From contig OY811992.1 in assembly GCA_963681505.1 (NCBI GenBank), positions 2,203,072 through 2,267,071 of the forward strand: a stretch of DNA of 64,000 nucleotides, in the 5' to 3' direction. Positions 1-11,000 of this stretch are shown in pieces. Origin of the DNA: Eunapius fragilis (lineage: Eukaryota; Porifera; Demospongiae; Spongillida; Spongillidae). Both the position numbers and the translations under genes were made by a program. The notes beneath the pieces were generated by a model. The model saw only the letters and a program-made list of their open reading frames with translations. It was not told where the DNA came from and searched no databases. Position 1 is the first letter of the stretch; each line of letters starts with the position of its first letter.

Positions 1-1706
1 ACACATGGGAAATCTTGTACACACAATTGTCTGTATGATGTGTGTACATTGACTACGTAGTTCGTCACTACAAGTCACACACAAAATAACTGTGCAGACA
101 CACTCCCACACAAAAAATATCACAGTTCTTGGGGTAAGCAGTATGCAGTGTGTCCCTTCATATGGCTTGTTTGCATTCAGACTTCATACCACTCGGGTAT
201 ACTTGCTCCTATTAGATGCACTTGTATGTGTTGGGTCCTCCTGTTCAGTCAAAGAACCTGTGTATGCATGTGAGAGCGTACACGTACATGTATGGATGTG
301 AGTGTACCTGTGGTGCGCATATGTGTGCATGTGTGTATGTGTGTGTGCATGAATGTATGCGTGTGCATTTGTGTGTGCAAGTGTGTATGTGTGGGGGGGG
401 GGGGGGGATATTTTCTGTTTCTGCTGGTGGGGGACAGAATCTGCTAGTGTATTGTGTCCTCGGGGGACATGATTTGTAAGCCGGTTATGTGCAGATTCTA
501 CTAGCAGATTTTGTCCAGGGGAACAATTTCAGTGCACAATGTTGTTGCATAGCTGATAGAATACAATGAGCCAATAGGTGTAGTGTTCTGACTGAAATTG
601 GATTATGTAGTAGTCCATACAATTGTGGTTTGATACAAAACACCAATCCAACAGCCACTGGTGCTGCCATACAGGCCAAGCTTGTACCCATGTGTTTGTC
701 AGTGGTTGATATGGGGATGGGGTAGATGTGACTTTGGAGCATACAGCATTCTATGGTTGCCTTTGTACATAAATTCATAGTGCATTGTATGCTTGAGGTC
801 AGCAACCTGCCCACAGTCAGCCCCCTTTCACTAATGCAACAGAACATCTTGACCTGGATACTAAAATCCAAACTAATGTGGCCTGTACAAGTAGCACTGT
901 TGTAAGAGCTCTATGAAATCAAGTTTGGTAGCACCAGTGGCCAATGGATTGGTGCTTTGTATCAAACTTGGACTACTACATAATGTCACAGCACTACACA
1001 CCATTCCCTGTTGGCTCATTGTATTTTTAATTACATGCACACATAAACAAAAGCAAACATACACACACATGCATGCATGCACATGTACACTCACATGCAT
1101 ACACAGGTTCTTTGAATGGATGGGAAAAAGGAGAACATTTTATGAAAGAGGGAGACATTTATTTCGCTTGTGGACATTTTGTCTGGGGATGGGATCTGCT
1201 ATGATACCAGTATGAGCATGGCATGGGACTTAGAATTGGATGTCTCCCAGCAACAGTAGAAGTTTTTGAGACTGGTTCCTTAACTCTTTACAGGGATAGA
1301 ACAACAGGCTAAGGTTTTGTGGTCTGTCTAGTGTCCTGCATGTGAATGTAAGTGATGTGCCTTTATCATGAATGGCGTGCATACCTGTGTGATTCTACTC
1401 GCTTAGGTGTGCTTAACTTGTATAGATGTTGTGACCATCTATTAATGTAATGAGCCACAGTTGCAGACACAGGCAACATATACAAGTGCATCTAATAGGA
1501 GCAAGTATACCCGAGTGGTATGAAGTCTGAATGCAAGCAAACCATATGAAGGGACACACTGCATGTACTGCTTACCCCAAGAACTGTGATATTTTTGTGT
1601 GGGAGTGTGTGCGCACAGTTATTTTGTGTGTGACTTGTAGTGACGAACTACGCAGTCAATGTACACATCATACAGACAATTGTGTGTACAAGATTTCCAA
1701 TGTGTT
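1..1706. repeat. Nested foldback (inverted-repeat) element
   Basis: The first ~230 bases return as a reverse complement at about 1478-1706: the left end ACACATGGGAAATCTTGTAC matches the right end around 1687-1706. A second inverted pair lies inside, about 558-672 against 930-1025, and a third short pair (CAAAGAACCTGTGTATGCATGTG at 250 and its complement near 1095-1117) lies between them. No transposase is visible; the open frames inside are low-complexity or mirror images. It looks like a non-autonomous foldback transposon, possibly extending left of the window. A G-run sits at 392-407. Confidence 0.75.
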
Positions 1707-2915
1707 GAAGGCATAAATTTTGGGGGTCTGAGTATTGTCAACAGCACCATTGTGGCCATATAATACTGGCATAGTGTATGTTATGCCATCAGTGGTGTAA
1801 ACGGATTGGTCATCGCTTTGCTGCTCACAGGCAACAGTCTCCATAATACCGGATTTTAAACTGGCATGGGTGTAAACTACTAGGATAACGTACTATTCCA
1901 AATCGTCTTCATGTATACATTGCAGTGAACACAAACGTTGAGCCGGTCGAGTTTAAGTAGGATGACGTGTAGCGATTATATCTCAGTCACAAATACACGA
2001 GCGACAGCACGTGTGGCCTGTGTCCGAGAAAAAAAAAATCGTCGTAGAAATGAACAAACATACAAGCTCAACTACAACAGGGTTTGAGCTTACACACGTT
2101 GTCTTAGCCTTAGGATCACGTAGGCTCGATCAATTCGACGTTTTCATGTCGCCACGCGCCACCGTAAACTCCCAACTCGTTTACGCAACTGAAGGAGACG
2201 CAGACAGGTGTAACCTAGTGATGCTCACGTGACAAACAACTTGCAAAATGTCAGGTCCACCTCCGGATGGCCTGGGCTATCGATTCGAGGGAGGGTGGGG
2301 CACTTGATGGGCAGTATCTCGTAGTCACGGGGTTAAAATAGCAATGACGGCACAATGGCGGAGCAATCGGAAGACAAATGAACGACAACTTTCAAACGCC
2401 GCTGTTTTGTAACCGCTCATCACATCTCAAACGAAAAGGCGGAAAAAATAGCGGGTGCAGTGTTGTAAATGTGGTGCAAATTTGAACGCGAAAAGGCATT
2501 CTTTCATCGAGATCCATTGAAATCTAACTGTTCTGGTTGTTTAATCATGAGGACCCCCCAGGGAGTAAATAAAAAACATTCGACAACAAAATGCAGTAGT
2601 AAAATGGTCCGGTAATATATGTAGTAAGTTTGAAGGACAGAGCTTTAAAGGTCGCAAAGATACTGCAAGATGAATTGAAGAAATGTTAAAAATCACATAA
2701 GCCCAGTTTTCTCTTGCACTGCCCCATATGTGTCTCTCTTGAAATATTACGGTCAATGAAACATTCTCACGAATTGTTCAGGCACATGACCATTTTCACT
2801 CCACCCAATCTAAATGAAATGTTTGGTTCTAATGTGTGAATTTATTCATGCAATAATACCTATGAAAACTGAAAGGAGCATGTAGCCAAACACACATGCA
2901 CAAACACACACACGC

Positions 2916-2947
<32 letters not shown>

Positions 2948-3072
2948 GCACACAAAATGTATAAACATGATATTTTTCCACGGCCGGTTAAATACGTGAG
3001 TTAATATTAGAGTAGTCCAAATAAGGAGACTAACCCTATACACTCTGAGAAACAACTGAGAGGTTCATTATT
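1707..3072. other. Intergenic, no gene recognised; CA microsatellite
   Basis: I recognise no gene here. A (CA)n tract lies at about 2905-2953. The stretch 1900-2450 is richer in CpG than its surroundings and could hold the promoter or 5' untranslated exon of the dsRNA-binding gene downstream, but no specific element can be defended. Confidence 0.4.
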
Positions 3073-6000
3073 ATGACAGAGTTCGATTATATCGGCTGTT
3101 TGCTGCTTTTATTCCAGGAATTTCGACGCGATGAGTCGTTTCGTCTCCCAGTTTTCACGTATTTAGGCCACACAGGAACACCAAACATGCCTACCCACGC
3201 CGTCCGACTGACAGCGACGTGGAGGGGAAGGGCACTTAGTGTGACGGAAAGAGCGCGAAACAAGCAAGATGCCAAAAGGAATGCCGCGGGGGCCATCTGT
3301 GAGATGATAGCGAGCATCGAAAACGGTGACGAAATAGATACGCCGGAGGCAGAGGTAAATATACGTAGAGTATAGGGTATAAATTAAATAACTTGCTGAA
3401 CTGACCATGGATTTGGGGACTATTTTCTCGTACGCGTTCACGGCCCACGGCGCGCCACTAGCTAAGAGTTCAGTGTGTGTATGAAAAACGATTAGCATGT
3501 CCTTTTGCAGGGGTGTGTCATGCACTGTCTTGAGATAAACAGGAAATCGCGACGCATGTTATAGGACAGCAGGGAATAATTTACTTTGTAAAAATTGCAT
3601 AGCAATTTTGCTATTCAAAGTCTAAGTTGATTAGCAACTCGGTTCAGTTGTATAGCAATTTTTTTTTCGGGGTGGAGATGTGTGATACTAACTATTCATG
3701 TACTGTACATGTAGGCAGTGATGTAGCATAAAATTTTAGACCATTTAGAATTCATGACATAAATGTGCGGTACATGTTATTGCAATGAATGTTCACAATG
3801 AATGGAGTTACAGGTACATGTATATTAAATGCATAAATAAATTGTTCCTGGAACTACAACTTTAGACCACCTTTAGACTCGTGCAGTCATTTGCGGGATC
3901 ACGCGAGTAAATAATCACACCTATGAATAATTACATGTATCGTACATGTTCACTCTCCTTAATGATCGTTTCTCGCTTCGTGCACATAGATATTATATTA
4001 GACGCTTCGCGTAGCATGTGTTTGCTGTCTGCAAGCTATAGTACGTGTTTGAAACATTTAAACTTCGCATCGCAGTTTTCTGCGACGAACTTTTAAAGTT
4101 GCTTCGCATCTAGTCAAAATGACATCGCAAAATGCGATGCGATACCGGTTAAATTATTCCCTGGACAGGCACCCCACACATGCATGCATGGTTTCATTGG
4201 CAGCGTGTGTATGCAATTTTAATTTGTGACTACCGACACACCGCCAAGCCAGGGGACCGTTGAGCTTATTTGCTTACTAAGACAAAAATTAGCAAGCCTG
4301 CCAGCCAGACATACATGTGATACTACTAAATGTAAATAAATAAAAAAAACAGTACCGAATACGCTTTATTTTCTCTATGATCGAGCTGCTAAATTTCTCT
4401 GTGACCGAACCGCGGTATTGTACATGAATTTGCGTACACGTAGCAACGTCAAAAAGAAACGCGATTATCAGTTAATTATGTCACTACTCAATTATAACAG
4501 TACAGACATGCATATAAACGCTTATTAATCTATCAGAATTATTTATAGCACTATACTATTGAAAATTTGAAATTAAATTTATAGCACTAGCATATATCTG
4601 TTCCGCGCGCGCGAAGCAGGAGTATTGCGCAATCTTGCTTTGGCGCAATCCATGACTGATGGTTCATTTGAGCTATCGACCCGACCATCCACCTAATATA
4701 ACTAGGCCCAACTCGAACCAGGCAAACGGCATCGAACCACACAAATTGTCTGGTTCGAGCTCGAGGTTGTATGCCTGGTTCGTGATGAGCCTAGTTATTG
4801 GTTCAGCCTTTTATAGGGAAGGTAGGGTCGATAGCTGAATTGCGCCGAAGTAATCCCGAGGATTGCGCAGCGCAATCCTCGGAATTCCTGCATGCTTCGC
4901 GCGGAACATATATACACTAAGTCCTAATGCGGTGCACAAGTATAGAACCGAACACCGTTTATCTGATCATGCAGTTTGTATCTCAGTGGTTTGTCTACTC
5001 CAGTAATCGTATATAGTTGAAACTATTATTCATAGTGACAATCCCATTATGGCCATGACTCTAGTGTACCTTGTGATTTGTATCAGTTGAGTTTGGCACA
5101 ATGCATACGCCATGCACTGTTGCCTTGTATAACGTAAATAGAGCAATACCATTTCATCTCACACAACACTCCTTTCAAACTTCTCAGCAGTTTTCAATAC
5201 TAGGCCACACCCACACATATATATGTGAGTGAAGGGTTTGTTCACACCATTATATATGAGCAATGTGGTATAATGAACAACTAGGTAGAAAATAAATTTG
5301 CAGCCACCTTTTACATACAGTATCTCCTGTTTATCAATAGCCATCTGACTCATCATCTTCTGCTATCCAAGGTTGCAATGATCTTGCAAAAAATGAACTG
5401 CAGGAGTTGGTTCAACGACAGCCCGGGCACCTAGTACCAGAATATGAGCTTGTGTCAAAAAGAGGCAGGCAACATCAGCCCAGCTTTTGTGTGAAAGTGA
5501 GCGTAGTCTGGAGGGGAGAACGGCTGACAGAGGTAGGAGAAGGGAGAACAGTGAAAGAAGCCGGGAAATGTGCTGCTGAGAGAATGTTACTTAGACTGAA
5601 TGGGACGGACCCATCCTCACTATTATCAGCCAGGGGACAGGGTCCATCCCCAACCGGAAGTGAAGGTATGCGCTCCATTTTCATTGACAGATTTAAGGGC
5701 CAAAGGTAGTTTTCACATAGCAATTGATATCTTAGCGTTCACTATAGTTTCTTAACTGTAACCTATAGTTTCTACTTCAAATGATGTAAGAAGTGATGGT
5801 GACCAGCAGAGTGCATTAGATGGAGCAAAGAATAGGCTACAGGAGGTACTGCAGAGTCGAGGCTGTCGGCTGCCTTCCTATGTCTGCACACAGCGAGATG
5901 GCCCACCTCACTGTCCTATATTTACAGTCAGGCTCACTGTTGTTAACAGGGCCGGGAGGACTATACACACAGCGCAGGCATCAGCAATGCAGAAGAAGAA

Positions 6001-6650
6001 AGCGGAGAAACTCTGTGCTAAACTTGCACTGCTAGCAGTTCAGACTCTACTGGATGGAATGGGCAGCCAGGACCTTGAAATGGTATGATCGTTGGTTGCA
6101 GTTTTACTTAATAACTTATTACCATTAACACGTTTATACCTATATATAGCCTTCAAGTCCTCCTCTTGCTGCCAATACCGTAACGGCAGAATCGCCCACT
6201 ATAATTCCAGACATCGATGATCGCCAATTACGGATACTTCGCAGATACACTGACCATACGCCTTACGTCTTGTGTGAGATGGAGACCAACAGTGTATTTC
6301 TGTGTCTGATATCAGTGCTAATGCAGAATGGTGATTACATCTTAGCTAAAGGCAGAGGGGTCACAACCGCAGCTGCTGTTTACGATGCAATGGATAAACT
6401 ACTGCAGATGCTTAAGCGTGCAACGAATTATCACTAATTGCAGCCATGAATATTTTGTTATTGGTTGTTAATTTGTCTTCGTTACTTTTTTTTCTTCACT
6501 TTTCTGGTATGATATTGAACAGCTAAATTATTATGTTTAGAAGACGAAGGCATTGAAAGCAGTATCCAAGCCATGCGGGGACAGCTTCAGAACCTTTTTC
6601 ATCAACATGATAGCGAGCAGCTCAGCATTCATCGGCCAGCAACCGCATAG
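3073..6650 (+). CDS. Multi-dsRNA-binding-motif protein (five exons, 432 aa)
   Basis: Exons 3073-3354, 5341-5665, 5769-6082, 6150-6417 and 6541-6650 join in phase to 433 codons including the stop. dsRBM1 is at residues ~8-80, dsRBM2 ~115-180 (PEYELVSKRG, then the KEAGKCAAERMLLRL helix), dsRBM3 ~222-302 (KKKAEKLCAKLALLAV helix), and a weak dsRBM-like unit ~331-393 (AAAVYDAMDKLLQML). dsRBMs bind A-form RNA through the loop and the N-terminus of helix 2, which here is basic in units 1-3. No kinase, deaminase, RNase III or helicase domain is present, so it resembles adaptor-type proteins (Staufen, PRKRA/TARBP2, STRBP groups) by architecture only. The first ATG is assumed to be the start; an upstream exon cannot be excluded. 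The last junction (AAGC|GTGCAA) is the least certain; reading through would end the protein at 6436. Confidence 0.8.
3570..4163. mobile_element. Small inverted-repeat transposon in dsRBM intron 1
   Basis: The left end CAGGGAATAATTTA (3570-3583) is repeated inverted as TAAATTATTCCCTG (4150-4163). The flanks GGACAG on the left and GACAGG on the right resemble a short target-site duplication. The interior is AT-rich and non-coding, with repeated TTCGCATCGC-like words. It is a MITE-like element lying wholly inside the intron between exons 1 and 2. Confidence 0.65.
4600..4907. mobile_element. MITE with GTTCCGCGCG terminal repeats
   Basis: GTTCCGCGCG at 4600 is mirrored by CGCGCGGAAC ending at 4907, and GAAGCAGGA by TCCTGCATGCTTC further in. 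ATATAT words flank both ends. Near the right end there is a perfect short palindrome around GGATTGCGCAGCGCAATCC (4859-4878). It is non-coding and sits in intron 1 of the dsRBM gene. Confidence 0.65.
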
Positions 6651-7397
6651 CTCAAACTGAAATGCAGCCTACACTGTATCATATATATAGTGCGGCCGGT
6701 ATATCAGCTAGCTTGGGCAGTTTCCCTCTCCTCAAATGCTGCACAGGTGCCTTCCGCTTCTCTGAGGGGTGGAGCTCAGTCGGCTCTCCTCGCGTGTCAT
6801 AGGACATTTAAAAAACGGAATTACAAATGTCTGACGCTAATTCCTGCGCGCACAATATTCATTTATGGCATTCAAGACTACTTTATTTTTATGAACGTTA
6901 ACACTAGTATGCCTTTAAAAAAATTATAAAGACCATCTCAGTATTTGAACCCGGCTATGAATTTAATGTATATATCTTCGTCTCAATAGCTAAATACAGG
7001 GTCTTGCGAAAGAGCGCAACGCTTTTAAATGAATATAATTTCTTTTAATAGGATTGCCAATCTAAATGATTTTATGAACGTACGTTTTGTCAAATACGAA
7101 CCGCATTATTACAATTCGTGCATGCAGTTCAAAAGATAAAATCAAATGGCTTGCAATTACAAAACAATTAATGTATGACAACTTTTAATTTATAACGTGA
7201 TTTATAAACTGCAGAATAAAATTGATGAAACTTTGAAAAAGTATGAAATTTGATTGGCGTTTTACTATTTAATATTCAAAACAATAAATCAAACTTGAAA
7301 AAGCTATATAACCACTACGTTTTTATTAACTTTGAGTTTTAAAATAACGCACCATTAAATAATCCATTACCAAATCAAATAGTGTTATGTATACAGG
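6651..7397. other. AT-rich intergenic stretch, nothing recognised
   Basis: This holds the presumed 3' flank of the dsRBM gene and a very AT-rich tract. I see no coding pattern, RNA gene or clear repeat in it. Confidence 0.4.
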
Positions 7398-7693
7398 GAT
7401 TTTTGCCTCTATCCTGTCATCAGCTGAAGAGGACATACAACGATGCAGCAGAAGCACAGCGTGCCTCATTTACTCCGCTAGGTGTATCCGTTGATGGAAT
7501 TATGGGCCGAGAAACAGAATGCTTCATACAAGTCCTTGCTGATAAAATTGCTGAAAATGCACTGCCGGATGGAAATAACATATTCCGAAGTTGCAGGATG
7601 CATGGATACGAGCCAGCCAGGCTGTCCTTTGCCATTCTGAGGGCCACCATCTATATGTCTTCACGGATCCCGAACTCAATGGAGAAGCGGTAG
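7398..7693 (+). pseudogene. Non-LTR retrotransposon C-terminal remnant
   Basis: The frame reads LKRTYNDAAEAQRASFTPLG, followed by SVDGIMGRE and then PARLSFAILRATIYM. This matches the pattern after the reverse transcriptase of invertebrate non-LTR elements (Y.......ASFTPLV.S..GGMG, then a helix and R.RLSF.LLR). No reverse-transcriptase motifs are present, so it is a 5'-truncated relic. A related, longer relic lies at 15670-16860 in this window. Confidence 0.7.
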
Positions 7694-7734
7694 AGGATTC
7701 GATGAAACGGAACTTACAAGTACATATTGAGATG

Positions 7735-7739
7735 TGTGT

Positions 7740-7816
<77 letters not shown>

Positions 7817-7820
7817 CGCG
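7735..7820. repeat. (GT)n microsatellite
   Basis: An almost uninterrupted GT run of about 80 bases is visible. The frames read through it (VCVCVC) are artefacts of the repeat. Confidence 0.95.
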
Positions 7821-8018
7821 CGTGTGTGTATGTGTGTTTTCGTTTGTGGGTGGGTGCCTATGTATGCATATGTGTGACTGTCTGTGCAGTAAATCTATGT
7901 TTTAATAGAGCTCTAATATGTTGTATTTCTTGTTTGTTGTGTAAATTGGATAATAAGATGTTGTACTACATTATAATTAGGCTAATACCGTATTACAATA
8001 TATATGTTCGTATAATAT

Positions 8019-11000
8019 ATGGCCTTGCCTGTCCTGATCTGGGTACTAACGTTTACAACGGTCGTGGTACGCCTTGCCCTACCTCAGACAAGTGGTGAGA
8101 GTCATCTCCATACATCATGCTCCGTGTCTATATACTAGTATACTGTTACAGTGTACATGAGGCTGATCGTTTAAATTAATATATGTTTTCCGTACAAATT
8201 ATATCAACTTACAGCATGTATGTGTGTGAGTGTGTATGCGTGCGCGCGCGCGCGCCTGTGTCTACCACATGTGTTTCGTGCATGTTGCACATGTGCGTGC
8301 AAGTACGCATGTGTGAGCAATATGTGAGCGGGTGTATTGTTGTGCGCGAGCCTTAGGTTGTACTTACTATCGACATACCATCAATTTGAATGGCATGCAG
8401 GATCGTAAAAGCTATACGAACCCTACGACAGCCGTGGAAAGTGACTCACACCATTAACCCTGGCGGGGCCCTATACCTAGTAGGCCTACCGTGTATACCA
8501 AGTGCCTATTTGTGGGCTAGAAACTCGCGGGCTAAACTCAGGATGTGGTTAAGCCATATAAATGAAATCATGGAGATGTTGACTATACAGCACGTTTCTA
8601 ACGATGCCCTACAGCTGCCAAGCCAGCGTCTTATACTTACATTGGTAAAAATAAATAATAATAAAACATGCCGTCTCATATGCAGACGGGGTATATACTT
8701 TCAAATCATATTTCCATTGGTAGATGATTCTGTATAGCAGTCTTATGTCAACGTATTTTAGTATGATCTGAGAACAAATGATTGAAGTGAAATGGATAGC
8801 GGTGTGCTGTAAGGCTTATAAGCCATAAAAGTGCTAAACCAAGCTCTTCCTTTTACTCATTTGATTTTTACTCTATTTTTATGTAACATGTTACCACTAT
8901 ATTGTTGTACACTTTCTATATCATGTAGGTGATGTGGACCTGGTATCAGACACGTTCATCACCTCCACCCTTGGATGCTCTCTAAATGTGGACTGCTATG
9001 GACAAGGGACAGCAATCCAATGGAAAAAATACTTGAGTCGTGTTGAACTTGTGAACAGCACATATATATCTGTAACGGTGAGGATACTGAGTACCCTATG
9101 CATAATGATAAAGAAGTATGTGTTGTAGTGCACAACTACCTCTTAATTATCCGTCACCTTAACTTGAAACAAAATTGCAACTAACTTGCTCCACTCCCGC
9201 AAAAAGATGAACCACTGAAATGTTAATCCCATTTATTGGCTATTAATAATCTTGAATGTGCAGTATAGGCCTCGACACTTGTTATTTCAAAGTGTACAGG
9301 AACATAGAATATACTGTACCAGTACAAGGGGACAGCAATCCAATGGAAAATATACTTGAGTCGTGTTAAACTTGTGAACAGCACATATATATCTGTAACG
9401 GTGAGGATACTGAGTACCCTATGCATAATGATAAGGAAGTATGTGCTGTAGTGCACAACTACCTCTTAATTATCCGTCACCTTAACTTGAAACAAAATTG
9501 TAACTAACTTGCTCCACTCCCGCAAAAAGATGAACCACTGAAATGTTAATCCCATTTATTGACTATCAATAATCTTGAATGTGCAGTATAGGCCTCGACA
9601 CTTGTTATTTCAAAGTGTACAGGAACATAGAATGTATTGTACCAGTGTATGCATGTGTGTGTTCATGAATTGCACAAACTTGCGTCTAAACAATATATAC
9701 CCTATCAAAAAAATGCTCCACATGTTGACAAACAAGGAAATAGTACTAGAAATACAATATTACAGCAACTATATAAAGGGGACCAAATGCCATAACCATA
9801 GGCAGCCTGAGGGGGGGGGAGGGGGGCCTTCCCATGGTTATAGCACACACACCCCTCATGTAACTTTAACTATGTTACAATGCATGAAGATTTCTAAAGT
9901 AAAACAGGCATTTGTGCCTACAAATAGTAATTAGTAATTGCAACATTGATAATGCTCCTCCCCATTTTGGCACCCTTTGTAAGCTTGGCCCCACCCCTTG
10001 ATAAGTGCTGCCATCATCTATAATAGCTAGGGTCTCTGTGGTTTTCAAATTTTGGTCCTTTTGATTTTGACAGAGCTCTACCTTATTCCATTACCAAATG
10101 TTCTTATATCTACAATCTGAAAGGCATCAAAAGACGCTGCCAACGTTGCTCTTATTAGATGCTGAAAGAATTAACATTAATTTTCTAAGATTAAATGGAA
10201 GGAATCAAGGAACAGTTTTAACACAAATTATATATACTAGTAGGTCGTCAAGATTGAAAATTACTTCACTTTTGTCTTTTAATGATGGGCACATTTAATG
10301 ATTAGTAGAGCCATTTGACAGAGACTGAAAGGACACAGAGCAACGCTCATTAAAAAGTAATTACTTGTACTGCATGGTAGTCAGTCCATTCTACCTCAAT
10401 GTTTGGGACCTGTAATCTCCTCATACACTGATATTTGTGTTCTTTTTTTTTTTTTTTTTTTGAATCTAGAAATACTCCATCGGTCAGACATGGTTTAACA
10501 ACATCAACTTTAATTTCTTTACTGAGGCAGATGCCGGATCATACCAGTGTGAATTAACTTTTCCAAGCAAATCGGTTCTGACTATTGGCATGGTTGCAGT
10601 ACGTTACAATCCAAGTACGTTAGCGATGCACACAGATATGAGATGTAGATGTTATGGGTAGTGTTATAGGCACCCTGCATTGAGTTGCATGCTTGATCAC
10701 TGCATAGGGTCACAATCCATGCTGTAATATTGATCCTCTCCTACCCCCCCCCCCCCCAACCCCCTCACCACACCCTTCCATCATCTCTGCGTCCTGAATG
10801 TCTATCCTGTGTAAAGCCCATACTTTGGTGGCCATTAGCTTCATTGTTCTTTCACCACAATATGTCTTTCAACTTCCCCGCTTACACAGATCCCATTCAG
10901 ATTGCACCACTCCCATCTGTGGACATATCCCAGTACACAGTGGGCGATGCCCTCACCATTCGTTGCATTGTCACCACTTGTGCCCCAAACGTCTCACTGG

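Noticed and set aside
8390..8737. 115-codon frame between Ig exons 1 and 2
   Set aside because: No similarity or composition typical of a gene; lies in an intron.
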